From Leyella stercorea (GTDB lineage: Bacteria > Bacteroidota > Bacteroidia > Bacteroidales > Bacteroidaceae): 17,053 bases of DNA. The notes under the pieces are model-generated. The model was not told the DNA's origin, searched no databases, and was given only the letters and a program-made list of their open reading frames with translations. The stretch lies in NCBI RefSeq assembly GCF_019052365.1, contig NZ_JAHQUY010000066.1, forward strand, positions 1-17,053, in the 5' to 3' direction. Shown piece by piece: positions 1 through 5,969 of the stretch. Within the stretch, counting starts at the first letter, position 1. Each line of letters opens with the position of its first letter. Both the position numbers and the translations under genes were made by a program.

Positions 1-273
1 TGTGCAACTTTTTACTCATATTTATCAACTTAAATTAATTCCGCCAACGGGTAATGTTTTTATAACTTCCAAACATTTCTCAAGAAAACTTCACGTATTT
101 AACGTTATTCAACATATTTCATAATTAAACACAAAATGTCGCCTAAAGTGAATTTTCACACGAAAATTGACACTTGTAGCGACATTCTGCAATTAAAATA
201 ACTTATTTTACTTTCACACGCCGATTTGCGTTTTGATTACGCACTGCGAGGTGTTAATATGTCAAAAAATAGG
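1..273. other. AT-rich intergenic region at the left window edge
   Basis: I see no coding sequence, tRNA or rRNA here. The stretch lies downstream of thiamine pyrophosphokinase (minus strand) and is clearly more AT-rich than the genes. It holds the interrupted hairpin at 137-184 and a smaller inverted repeat, TGCGT at 227-231 with ACGCA at 239-243. The neighbouring gene on the left lies outside the window, so part of this could be its promoter or terminator region. Confidence 0.6.
137..184 (-). terminator. Interrupted hairpin, possible terminator after thiamine pyrophosphokinase
   Basis: Three nested complementary blocks are visible: TGTCGC (137-142) with GCGACA (179-184), GTG (148-150) with CAC (171-173), and AATTTTC (151-157) with GAAAATT (162-168), around a 4-nt loop. 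On the minus strand the outer stem is followed by a short T-rich stretch (TTTTGTGTTT), so it could end transcription about 90 nt after the kinase stop codon. The T-tract is weak and the stem has internal loops, so a regulatory or structural role is equally possible. Confidence 0.35.
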
Positions 274-981
274 CTACAATTTGTAAGCAGCATACACTAT
301 GTAGTTTCCGTCGCCACGCAACGTGACGCTCTCGCCAAACGCCTCGTTGAGCGTACCCTGCCAGAATGCGGAGAAGGCGTATGGCTGCCAGCGCAGTCCG
401 TCGCCGTCGATCTGCGTGCATGAGAGATTGAAGATGCTTATCTGCTGTCCGGCGAAAGTTCTTATTGCGGTTTCGCCAGCAGCCGGGATGAACACACCGT
501 AGTCGGTGAGCATCAGGGCGTCTACATGCAGTTCGCGGCGGTAGAAGTCGAGCAGCGAGATGTTGCCCAGCGTGTGATCCTCGCGCTTGCCCGTTGCTCC
601 GACGTAGGCAATGCGGCGGCAACCGCGCTCCGTGCAGAACCGCGTAGCCTTCGTGAGGTCGTTGTAGTCCTGCTCCTCCACCTTATATATAATGTCTGTA
701 TGCTCCGCACGAAACTCCGCCGACATCGAGTCGCAGTCGCCCACTATAGCCGTCGGCTTGTAGCCACGGCGTACGAGTTCCTCGCCTGCCGAATCGCATG
801 CCACAAGCATCCGTACACGCTCCATCACGGCAAGCGGAACATGGTGCGTAGGGAAGTCGCCGCCGGCTACTATCACGGCGTCGAAGGCGTCGGGCTGGAG
901 CGACGCAAGAAATTCTGTGTTGTCCGAAGTGGCAGTCGCCGAATCAGAAGTAGCCTTTATTGTGTCTGAAGGATTGTCCAT
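274..981 (-). CDS. Thiamine pyrophosphokinase
   Basis: Cytosolic enzyme that transfers pyrophosphate from ATP to thiamine, giving thiamine diphosphate. Family motifs are complete: an ACDSA motif around residue 63, GDCDS at 81-85 (metal/ATP binding), QDYNDLTK at 104-111 and GxxGKREDHTLGN at 128-140. The C-terminal half is the small beta-sandwich thiamine-binding domain. I use the ATG at 981 (235 aa). The frame extends to a TTG at 1044 and has another ATG at 1026, but a promoter-like TACTTTTG at 1042-1049 would put the transcript start near 1035, leaving almost no leader for either. In Bacteroidetes this gene (tnr3 in comparative genomics) usually follows the permease and receptor directly. Here a divergent gene separates it from them, so it probably has its own promoter. 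Function is secure; the exact start is not. Confidence 0.93.
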   Translation of the reverse strand: MDNPSDTIKATSDSATATSDNTEFLASLQPDAFDAVIVAGGDFPTHHVPLAVMERVRMLVACDSAGEELVRRGYKPTAIVGDCDSMSAEFRAEHTDIIYKVEEQDYNDLTKATRFCTERGCRRIAYVGATGKREDHTLGNISLLDFYRRELHVDALMLTDYGVFIPAAGETAIRTFAGQQISIFNLSCTQIDGDGLRWQPYAFSAFWQGTLNEAFGESVTLRGDGNYIVYAAYKL

Positions 982-997
982 AATTATCGTGTATTTC

Positions 998-1022
998 TCA
1001 GCCGACGTTATCTGCCGGCTGA
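998..1022 (-). promoter_or_regulatory. Inverted repeat in the thiamine pyrophosphokinase leader
   Basis: A perfect 7-bp inverted repeat, TCAGCCG (998-1004) and CGGCTGA (1016-1022), lies in the presumed 5' leader, 17 nt upstream of the ATG at 981. It can form a hairpin with an 11-nt loop. It lacks the conserved elements of a thiamine diphosphate riboswitch. Any regulatory role is inferred. Confidence 0.25.
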
Positions 1023-1041
1023 ACATGTATGTTTCGACGGA

Positions 1042-1049
1042 CAAAAGTA
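1042..1049 (-). promoter_or_regulatory. Promoter -7 element for thiamine pyrophosphokinase
   Basis: The minus strand reads TACTTTTG, matching the Bacteroidetes -7 consensus TAnnTTTG. No good TTTG -33 box is visible at the expected distance, so this is a partial match. Its position supports separate transcription of the kinase and favours the ATG at 981. Confidence 0.4.
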
Positions 1050-1079
1050 CGAAATAAATGTGAATTTGTTATGGATACG

Positions 1080-1111
1080 CTTGTGCCTCTTTACATTTTT
1101 CTTTAAATTTG
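1080..1111 (+). promoter_or_regulatory. Promoter for the four-helix-bundle gene
   Basis: TAAATTTG at 1104-1111 matches the Bacteroidetes -7 consensus TAnnTTTG. CTTG at 1080-1083, 20 nt upstream, is a three-of-four match to the -33 box. The inferred transcript start is near 1118, giving a leader of about 20 nt before the ATG at 1140. Confidence 0.5.
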
Positions 1112-1139
1112 CGACAGACAATCAAACTATTAACCCGCT

Positions 1140-1895
1140 ATGGCTGAAGACCCGAACACTCTACACGTACTGAATCAGCAGCGCAACTGGGACACGCTCT
1201 ACTTCTACCAGAAGTCGGATGTGGTGTATCAGCTGGCATTCGCTTTCTGCGACCGCTTCATTCATTTATACAAAGACCGAACACGCGACCAGGTGATTCA
1301 GGCGGCACGCTCCTGCAAGCAGAACATCGTCGAGGGTTTGGCTGACGGTGTAGCATCGACGGAGATGCAGCTGAAGCTGCTCAACGTGGCACGCGCCTCG
1401 CTGAAGGAGTTGCGCGAAGACTTCGAGGACTATATCAAGTCGCGCCACCTGCAGTTCTACGTTGCCGGCGACCAGCGCTACACCGATATGCTCGACTACT
1501 GCCGCCACCACAACCGCCTGCCCGACTACGCTCCGTTCTTCCAGCAGTGGAGCGACGAACAGATGTGCAACTACGCCATCACGCTCTGCCATTTCATCGA
1601 CAAGATGATGATGTCGTTTCTGAAGAAGCTTGAGCAGGAGTTCATCACCGAGGGTGGCATCAAGGAGCGCATGCACCGCGCCCGCACCGCCTACCGACAG
1701 CAGCAGGACGCACGCCTGAAGCAGCTGGAGGAGGAGCTGCCACGCCTGAAGCAGGCTCTTGCCGAAGCGCAGGCGGAGGCTGCGAAATGGAAGGCAGCCT
1801 TCGAGGATATAAAGCAAAGAGCGCTGAAGGCGTATTATAGGCAGGAGGCAGAGATAAAAGGGCTGAAGGAAAAGCTCAAAGGCTTTGAAAGCTAG
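1140..1895 (+). CDS. Four-helix-bundle protein with C-terminal suffix/coiled-coil region
   Basis: A 251-aa, helix-rich protein. Residues about 25-110 carry the signature of the bacterial four-helix-bundle family related to proteins encoded by 23S rRNA intervening sequences: an R-S-C-K-Q-N-I-V-E-G core at 57-66, then L-N-V-A-R-A-S-L-K-E-L-R-E at 81-93. Sequence to about 170 resembles the suffix extension found on some Bacteroidetes members, and residues 175-250 form a charged coiled coil rich in Glu, Lys, Ala and Leu. The molecular role of the family is unknown; Avd, the accessory protein of diversity-generating retroelements, has a similar fold, but no reverse transcriptase is present here. 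The gene faces opposite to the thiamine genes on both sides and separates the permease from the kinase. Its stop codon TAG lies in the first unit of a 9-bp CTAG repeat. Family call firm, function unknown. Confidence 0.8.
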   Translation: MAEDPNTLHVLNQQRNWDTLYFYQKSDVVYQLAFAFCDRFIHLYKDRTRDQVIQAARSCKQNIVEGLADGVASTEMQLKLLNVARASLKELREDFEDYIKSRHLQFYVAGDQRYTDMLDYCRHHNRLPDYAPFFQQWSDEQMCNYAITLCHFIDKMMMSFLKKLEQEFITEGGIKERMHRARTAYRQQQDARLKQLEEELPRLKQALAEAQAEAAKWKAAFEDIKQRALKAYYRQEAEIKGLKEKLKGFES

Positions 1896-1988
1896 GGGAG
1901 CTAGGAGCTCTAGGCTTTCTAGGCTTTCTAGAACCCTAGCCAACCCAGACCCCCTAACCAACCCAGCCCCATAGCCAGCCCAGCCCCC
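1894..1988. repeat. 9-bp periodic repeat tract centred on CTAG/CCAG
   Basis: From the four-helix gene's stop codon onward, CTAG recurs exactly every 9 bp for six units: CTAGGGGAG, CTAGGAGCT, CTAGGCTTT (twice), CTAGAACCC, CTAGCCAAC. The same phase then continues in degenerate form (CCAGACCCC, CTAACCAAC, CCAGCCCCA and similar) to about 1988. The second half can also be read as a 17-18-bp repeat in three copies. Strand composition changes from mixed to very C-rich. No coding role is apparent. Confidence 0.8.
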
Positions 1989-1990
1989 TC

Positions 1991-2029
1991 AAAAACAAAA
2001 AGGATGCCCCAGGTTTCCCTGGAGCATCC
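1991..2029 (-). terminator. Intrinsic terminator of the pnuT-like gene
   Basis: On the minus strand, 7 nt after the permease stop codon, a 12-bp stem with one mismatch (arms 2018-2029 and 2002-2013, 4-nt loop) is followed by TTTTTGTTTTT (2001 down to 1991). This is a textbook Rho-independent terminator. It would stop permease transcription before the kinase gene, consistent with the operon having been split. Confidence 0.88.
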
Positions 2030-2036
2030 AGATGAG

Positions 2037-2741
2037 TTATGCCTTTTTCGCAAGGCCCTTCCACTTTATGTATCCCATGACCGCTATCACGACATACAGG
2101 CCGTACAACCCAGCCTTGAATGGTATGCCTTTCACCACATACAGATAGCAGCAGACCACGTCTACGGCTATCCAGAACAGCCACTGCTCTACGTACTTGC
2201 GCGCCAAAGCCCACAAGCCGACAAAGCTGAGAGCGTTGGTGAACGCGTCGAGCAAGGGCACGGTGCTGTTGGTGTAAGCCACGAGAACGTAATAGGTAGC
2301 AGCCCATGCGAGGAGGAAGAAGCCGAGCGTGCGCAGGATAAGGCGGCGCGGGAAGAACGTTATCGGAAGCTCTTCGGAAGAACCGCCTGCAGCATACACT
2401 GCTTTATCTGAGCCTGCAACATCTACTGCTTTATCTGAGCCATCGGCGTCAAGAGCTTTATCTGAGCCAGTTGCCCCCGAAGCCTTACGCTTCAGCATCC
2501 GCTTCCATTTCGCTCCGAACTTCCACACGGCGTAGCCGTATATCGCAGCCAGCGTGTAGTAGACAGCCATGCCAGCGTCGCCGTAGAGTCCGTGGCTCCA
2601 GTAGAGGTAGATGTCCATGGCGGGCATCACGATGCCCACTACCCAAAGCGCTATGCTCGCACGATATTCGAGGACAAGATAGATTAGCCCGAGTATTGTC
2701 GTTACAATGTCGAGCCAATGAGTGGAGAGAAATTCAGTCAT
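2037..2741 (-). CDS. pnuT: PnuC-family transporter, probable thiamine permease (PnuT type)
   Basis: An inner-membrane, substrate-facilitating transporter of the PnuC/SWEET-like family. About seven hydrophobic helices are visible. Hallmarks include LVLEYRAS (22-29), a G-D-A-G-M motif at 54-58 followed by a Tyr-rich helix, and W-x-x-W-I-x-V-D at 187-194 followed by L-Y-x-x-K-G. Thiamine as substrate is inferred from the neighbours, a TonB receptor and thiamine pyrophosphokinase, the usual Bacteroidetes arrangement; nicotinamide riboside or riboflavin cannot be excluded from sequence alone. At 234 aa it is longer than typical members (about 190-200). The excess is a hydrophilic loop at about 85-128, with three copies of a 9-residue G-S-D-K-A repeat and a following Gly/Ser stretch. 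It ends in its own terminator. Confidence 0.85.
   Translation of the reverse strand: MTEFLSTHWLDIVTTILGLIYLVLEYRASIALWVVGIVMPAMDIYLYWSHGLYGDAGMAVYYTLAAIYGYAVWKFGAKWKRMLKRKASGATGSDKALDADGSDKAVDVAGSDKAVYAAGGSSEELPITFFPRRLILRTLGFFLLAWAATYYVLVAYTNSTVPLLDAFTNALSFVGLWALARKYVEQWLFWIAVDVVCCYLYVVKGIPFKAGLYGLYVVIAVMGYIKWKGLAKKA
2401..2481 (-). repeat. Three 27-bp in-frame tandem repeats inside the permease
   Basis: Three adjacent 27-bp units (2401-2427, 2428-2454, 2455-2481) each begin GCTTTATCTGAGCC on the plus strand. Read on the minus strand they encode G-S-D-K-A followed by four variable residues, placed in a loop between membrane segments. Twenty-seven is a multiple of three, so copy-number change would preserve the frame. 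Confidence 0.85.
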
Positions 2742-2757
2742 AACAATTTAAAAAAAC

Positions 2758-2789
2758 AGCCCCTCCCGACCTCCCCATCGGGGAGGAGA
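2758..2789 (-). terminator. Left outward-facing hairpin with T-tract
   Basis: On the minus strand, CCTCCCC and GGGGAGG (2786-2780 and 2776-2770) form a 7-bp stem. A further G-rich stretch and TTTTTTT (2756-2750) follow, ending 8 nt before the permease start codon. The geometry is terminator-like and would act on transcripts coming from the receptor toward the permease. Confidence 0.5.
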
Positions 2790-2816
2790 GAGAGGATTGA
2801 ATTATTAATTACAAAA

Positions 2817-3007
2817 ATGTATCACTTTGCCCTGCAACCTTTTAAAAAAGAAACAAAGCATGTATCACTCTGCCCTGCAACCTTTTAAAAAAGAAACAAA
2901 GCATGTATCACTCTGCCATGCAACCTTTTTAAAAAGAGACAAAGCATGTATCACTCTGCCATGCAACCTTTTTAAAAAAGAAGCAAAGCATGTATCACTC
3001 TGCCATG
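2817..3007. repeat. 43-bp direct tandem repeat, about 4.5 copies
   Basis: Units at 2817-2859, 2860-2902, 2903-2945 and 2946-2989 (the last 44 bp) plus a partial unit from 2990. They start ATGTATCACT and end near AAACAAAGC, with only a few substitutions. Units 3-5 contain GCATG...CATGC inverted repeats formed across the unit junction, and all contain a CTTTTnAAAAAG-like palindrome. Forty-three is not a multiple of three and the frame shifts at each unit, so the apparent small ORF across it is unlikely to be a gene. There are no unique spacers, so it is not CRISPR. Confidence 0.92.
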
Positions 3008-3008
3008 C

Positions 3009-3048
3009 GCCCCTCCCCGACGGGGAGGGATGGGGAGGGGCTTTTTTT
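3009..3048 (+). terminator. Right outward-facing hairpin with T-tract, at the receptor stop codon
   Basis: GCCCCTCCCC (3009-3018) can pair with GGGGAGGGGC (3032-3041), or in shorter form with GGGGAGGG (3022-3029), and is followed by TTTTTTT (3042-3048). In the plus direction this is a canonical terminator shape, although no plus-strand gene is known upstream. In the minus direction it forms the first structure after the receptor stop codon but lacks a T-tract. Confidence 0.6.
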
Positions 3049-5422
3049 AGAACTTCAGCGTTACGGTTCCGAGGCAGTTGAAGCCAGCCATCGGGATGTA
3101 AGCCACGGTAGAGTTGCGCTTGTTGTTGTTATACCAGTCGTAGTAGACGTAGCCAGACGCAGCGTAGTGGCGGTCGAAGATATTGTTGAAGTCGGCACCA
3201 AGCACCACCTGCTTCAAGCCGAGCACACGCTTAGCGAAGTTGAACGTGTACGAAGCGTTGACGTTGGTCTGCGAGTAGCACGGCAGCGAGCGCTCAGAGC
3301 TCTCGGTGTTGTCGAGATACTGCTTGCTCACGAAGTTGGTGTGCCATGTAGCGCGGAAGCCAGCGAAGTGAACGTCGACGAAGCCGTTGAGGATAGCCGA
3401 CGGCGAGAATGCTATGGTAGAGCTCTTGTATGTGTTCCATACAGCAGGACCGTCCCAGCTTTCCACACACTCCTTGAAGTTCTTCAGACGGTTGCGGCTC
3501 AGAGCGGCGTTGCCCTCAAGAGAGAGCCAAGACAGCGGGCTCCAGCCTGCAGACACCTCAGCACCGAGACGGTAAGAGTCCTTGATGTTGCGTGTCAGCG
3601 ACTCGCCGATGTCGCTCTTCTCGCCGGTCATTACGAACTGGTTGACGTACTTCATATAGTAGAAGTTGACACCGGCGAACCAGTTCTCGCCCTGATACTG
3701 ATAGCCCCACTCCAAGTCGAGCAGACGCTCCGGCGACGGATTGCCGTAGCCGATGTTGTCGGTGAAGTTGTTACGCTCGGGCTCGCGGTTGGCGTAAGCG
3801 ATAGAAGCGTAAGCCTTGTGTCCGTTGGCGTCGTAGCTGATGCCAGCCTTCGGGTTCACGAAGAAGTAGTTCTCGTTGATGTCGATGCTCTGGTTCTTGT
3901 AGTTGCCGTCGGCGCCCTGCTCGAAGTGGTCGTTGAGTCCGTCGGTGTTATAGTTGACGTAGCGCATCTGCATGTCGAGGAACCAGTTCCAGCCGTTGCC
4001 GAACTTGCGGTTAGCCTTGAAGAACCAGCTCCAGTCGTTCTTGTTGGCGTCCGAGTCGTAGTACTTGTATCTGCCGTCGGTGAAGTATTTCTTCTCAAGA
4101 GCCTCGTCAGCGATGTACGTCACCTTGCCCCAGTGGTTGCAACGGAAGAGCTGCATGCTGAAGCCGCCCATTACGTCCCACAGAGCGTCCTTGTAGTTGA
4201 CGTTGTAGAGAGCGCCGTAGTTGTTCTGTGTAAGGCCCTTCTTGCGTATAGCGTCCGACTTTACGGGCTTCAGCTCGCCATTCTTCTCGTACATCTCGTT
4301 GATGCCGAACTTAGAAGCCAGCTTTGTGTCTTTCTTGAACTCGGTGTAGTAGCCGTAGCCGTATGTGTAGTGAGCCGTTACGGAGTGGCTCCAGCGCATG
4401 TCGGCAGGCTGCCAGGTGAAGTTGAGTATGTTGTGGCTCTGCTCGAAGTTGTCGGTAGTCTGCTTCCAGTACGATCCGTCGCGCATCTTGTAGCGTTCTG
4501 TGGTGAGCGGCTTTGTAGGATCGGCAGCCCAGTTGTCGTCCATCGGTATTACAAGTTCCTCGTAGAGCGAGTTGAACTTGCCCAGTCCGTGTTTCCACAT
4601 ATCCTTATAGCTGTTGATGCCCCACGCCTTGAGGTCGGTATCGCCGTCGTAGTTGCACGCCGCAACGCCGTTCCACGCCTGACCCGTGTGCTCGAAGTTG
4701 CCGATGTTCTTGTACGACAGTTTGAAGCGGTCGCCGAGCCAAGTGAGTCCGCCGTAGTAAGAGCCAGAGCGTCCGCCTGTGCCGTGGATGTATCCGTCGG
4801 TGTTGGTCTCGTGATAAGCGCCGTCGATGATGAAGTGGTCGGCAAGCAGACCTGTAGAGAAGTTGCCTCCGACGCGATAGGTGTTGAACGAACCGTAAGA
4901 ACCCGTCACCTCTACGGTAGGTTTAAGCGACGGAGCGGCTGTAGCGAGCGACACCGAACCGCCGAAGGCTCCGTCGCCGTTGGTAGACGCACCCACGCCA
5001 CGCTGTATCTGCGCGCTGCCCATAAGAGCAGCGTAGCTGTTCATATTAGCCCAGAACACGCACTGGTCTTCGGGCGAGTTGAGAGGCACACCATCTACCG
5101 TGACGTTGATGCGGCTGTCAGCAGCGCCACGCATACGCATATAGACGGTGCCGGTGCCCACGCCGTTCTCGCTCCACGCGAGCACACCCGGTGTGCGGGC
5201 GAAGAGCCAAGGCAGCTCCTTGCCTGAAGAGGCAAAGCGCTCGAGCTCGGTCTTCTTGATATTCTCTACTGCAAACGGTGAACTCTTCGGGGCTCTCACA
5301 GCCTTCACTACCACCTCGTTGAGGTTGTTCACACGGGTAGTGTCGAGCTTGGTCTGCTCGCCGGCGGCTTGCGAAGGGCAAGCACACGCTGCAGCCAAGG
5401 CTACTCCAATGAATTTCTTCAT
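3047..5422 (-). CDS. TonB-dependent outer-membrane receptor, probable thiamine importer
   Basis: A 791-aa outer-membrane beta-barrel receptor that would draw its substrate into the periplasm using TonB energy. The N-terminus is a signal peptide (MKKF start, hydrophobic core, Ala-rich end near residue 20). A plug domain follows, about 35-150, with N-N-L-N-E-V-V-V-K-A, the T-P-G-V-L region, R-M-R-G and V-D-G-V-P-L-N. The barrel runs to a terminal aromatic, L-K-F. There is no carboxypeptidase-regulatory-like or SusC-type extension. The frame continues upstream to a TTG at 5494, but that would put a good promoter inside the gene; the ATG at 5422 gives a normal signal peptide. Thiamine specificity is inferred from its pairing with a PnuC transporter and thiamine pyrophosphokinase, as in the Bacteroidetes OMR1-pnuT-tnr3 locus. 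Receptor identity is firm, substrate moderate. Confidence 0.9.
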   Translation of the reverse strand: MKKFIGVALAAACACPSQAAGEQTKLDTTRVNNLNEVVVKAVRAPKSSPFAVENIKKTELERFASSGKELPWLFARTPGVLAWSENGVGTGTVYMRMRGAADSRINVTVDGVPLNSPEDQCVFWANMNSYAALMGSAQIQRGVGASTNGDGAFGGSVSLATAAPSLKPTVEVTGSYGSFNTYRVGGNFSTGLLADHFIIDGAYHETNTDGYIHGTGGRSGSYYGGLTWLGDRFKLSYKNIGNFEHTGQAWNGVAACNYDGDTDLKAWGINSYKDMWKHGLGKFNSLYEELVIPMDDNWAADPTKPLTTERYKMRDGSYWKQTTDNFEQSHNILNFTWQPADMRWSHSVTAHYTYGYGYYTEFKKDTKLASKFGINEMYEKNGELKPVKSDAIRKKGLTQNNYGALYNVNYKDALWDVMGGFSMQLFRCNHWGKVTYIADEALEKKYFTDGRYKYYDSDANKNDWSWFFKANRKFGNGWNWFLDMQMRYVNYNTDGLNDHFEQGADGNYKNQSIDINENYFFVNPKAGISYDANGHKAYASIAYANREPERNNFTDNIGYGNPSPERLLDLEWGYQYQGENWFAGVNFYYMKYVNQFVMTGEKSDIGESLTRNIKDSYRLGAEVSAGWSPLSWLSLEGNAALSRNRLKNFKECVESWDGPAVWNTYKSSTIAFSPSAILNGFVDVHFAGFRATWHTNFVSKQYLDNTESSERSLPCYSQTNVNASYTFNFAKRVLGLKQVVLGADFNNIFDRHYAASGYVYYDWYNNNKRNSTVAYIPMAGFNCLGTVTLKF

Positions 5423-5466
5423 ATTACTTACTATTGATGTTGTTATTCCTGATTTTTGAACCGATG

Positions 5467-5495
5467 CAAAGTTAACTATTTTTTGCATATCCAAA
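5467..5495 (-). promoter_or_regulatory. Promoter of the TonB receptor
   Basis: On the minus strand TTTG (5495-5492) and TAACTTTG (5474-5467) match the Bacteroidetes -33 and -7 boxes, with 17 nt between them. The start codon at 5422 is about 40 nt past the inferred transcript start. The leader is too short to hold a thiamine riboswitch downstream of this promoter. Confidence 0.65.
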
Positions 5496-5559
5496 CAATC
5501 CGTTTATATAATAAACCCTAAAAAATGGGCGCAGCAGTCGAAATATGAAAAATTTGTAG

Positions 5560-5608
5560 TAAGTTTGCATGTAATAAAGACTAGTCTGCAGCGACTGACG
5601 TGTCTTTA
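5560..5608 (+). promoter_or_regulatory. Probable promoter and leader hairpin of the divIC-like gene
   Basis: TAAGTTTG at 5560-5567 matches the TAnnTTTG -7 consensus; the -33 box is not obvious. Just downstream, TAAAGAC (5575-5581) and GTCTTTA (5602-5608) form a perfect 7-bp inverted repeat with a 20-nt loop. It would lie at or near the start of the transcript, ahead of the ATG at 5640. A regulatory role for the inverted repeat is inferred. Confidence 0.4.
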
Positions 5609-5639
5609 CCAGTAATACATTATATATAATAAAGGACAA

Positions 5640-5969
5640 ATGGGGCGTTTGAAACTCATTCTGGCTCTAATAAGCCACTATAAATATGCCATCACTATAA
5701 TCATCGGTATTCTTACCGTAGGTTTCGTCGACGAGAACAGCTTTCTTCACCGCTTCCAGCTCGAAATGCAGATAAACGACCTGGAGGAGGAGATAGACAA
5801 GTACAACGCGCAGAACGAAAGCGACCTGAAAAAGCTTAAGGATATGCGAAAAGGTACGCAGGAGTTCCAGAAGATTGCTCGCGAACGCTACTTCATGAAA
5901 GCCGACGACGAGGATATCTATGTGCTCAGCGATGACCCCAAGCCCGAACAAGCTAAAGAAGAACAATAA
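5640..5969 (+). CDS. DivIC/FtsB-like septum formation initiator
   Basis: A 109-aa bitopic division protein. There is a short cytoplasmic N-terminus, one membrane helix at about 16-31, a periplasmic coiled coil at about 38-72, then the family signature I-A-R-E-R-Y-F-M-K at 79-87 and an acidic segment D-D-E-D-I-Y-V-L. Family members form a complex with FtsL/FtsQ-type partners at the septum. Length and architecture fit the family. The stop codon overlaps the next start (TAATG), indicating translational coupling. A short acidic tail follows the conserved part. FtsB and DivIC cannot be separated by sequence at this distance. Confidence 0.88.
   Translation: MGRLKLILALISHYKYAITIIIGILTVGFVDENSFLHRFQLEMQINDLEEEIDKYNAQNESDLKKLKDMRKGTQEFQKIARERYFMKADDEDIYVLSDDPKPEQAKEEQ

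Larger units (their letters stand above)
2750..3049. repeat. 300-bp composite element: tandem repeats between inverted terminal hairpins
   Basis: This fills the whole gap between receptor and permease. The left end (2750-2790) and right end (3009-3049) are inverted copies: from outside inward each reads A7, then GCCCCTCCC, then a C-rich/G-rich hairpin (loop ATC at 2777-2779, GAC at 3019-3021). Between them lie a 26-bp AT-rich spacer and about 4.5 copies of a 43-bp repeat. It resembles a miniature, protein-free repeat element. No target-site duplication is evident. The receptor's stop codon TAA (3047-3049) lies in the right end's A-tract, so the element abuts that gene exactly. Confidence 0.7.

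Noticed and set aside
1140..1895. Diversity-generating retroelement suggested by an Avd-like fold
   Set aside because: No reverse transcriptase, template repeat or variable repeat is visible in the window; the protein is the longer suffix-domain type.
2817..3007. Possible CRISPR array
   Set aside because: The 43-bp repeats are directly adjacent with no unique spacers, and no cas gene is present.
2827..3081. 84-codon plus-strand frame across the 43-bp repeats
   Set aside because: The repeat unit is not a multiple of three, so each copy is read in a different frame; the peptide has no consistent repeat and runs into the hairpin and the receptor's end.
2990..5227. 745-codon open frame on the plus strand opposite the TonB receptor
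   Set aside because: It is the antisense shadow of a clear receptor gene. It has an unnatural Val/Arg/Glu/Ala-rich composition and no recognisable domain.
5423..5494. Extended N-terminus of the TonB receptor from a TTG at 5494
   Set aside because: It would put a good -33/-7 promoter within the coding sequence and place 24 residues before a perfect signal peptide.
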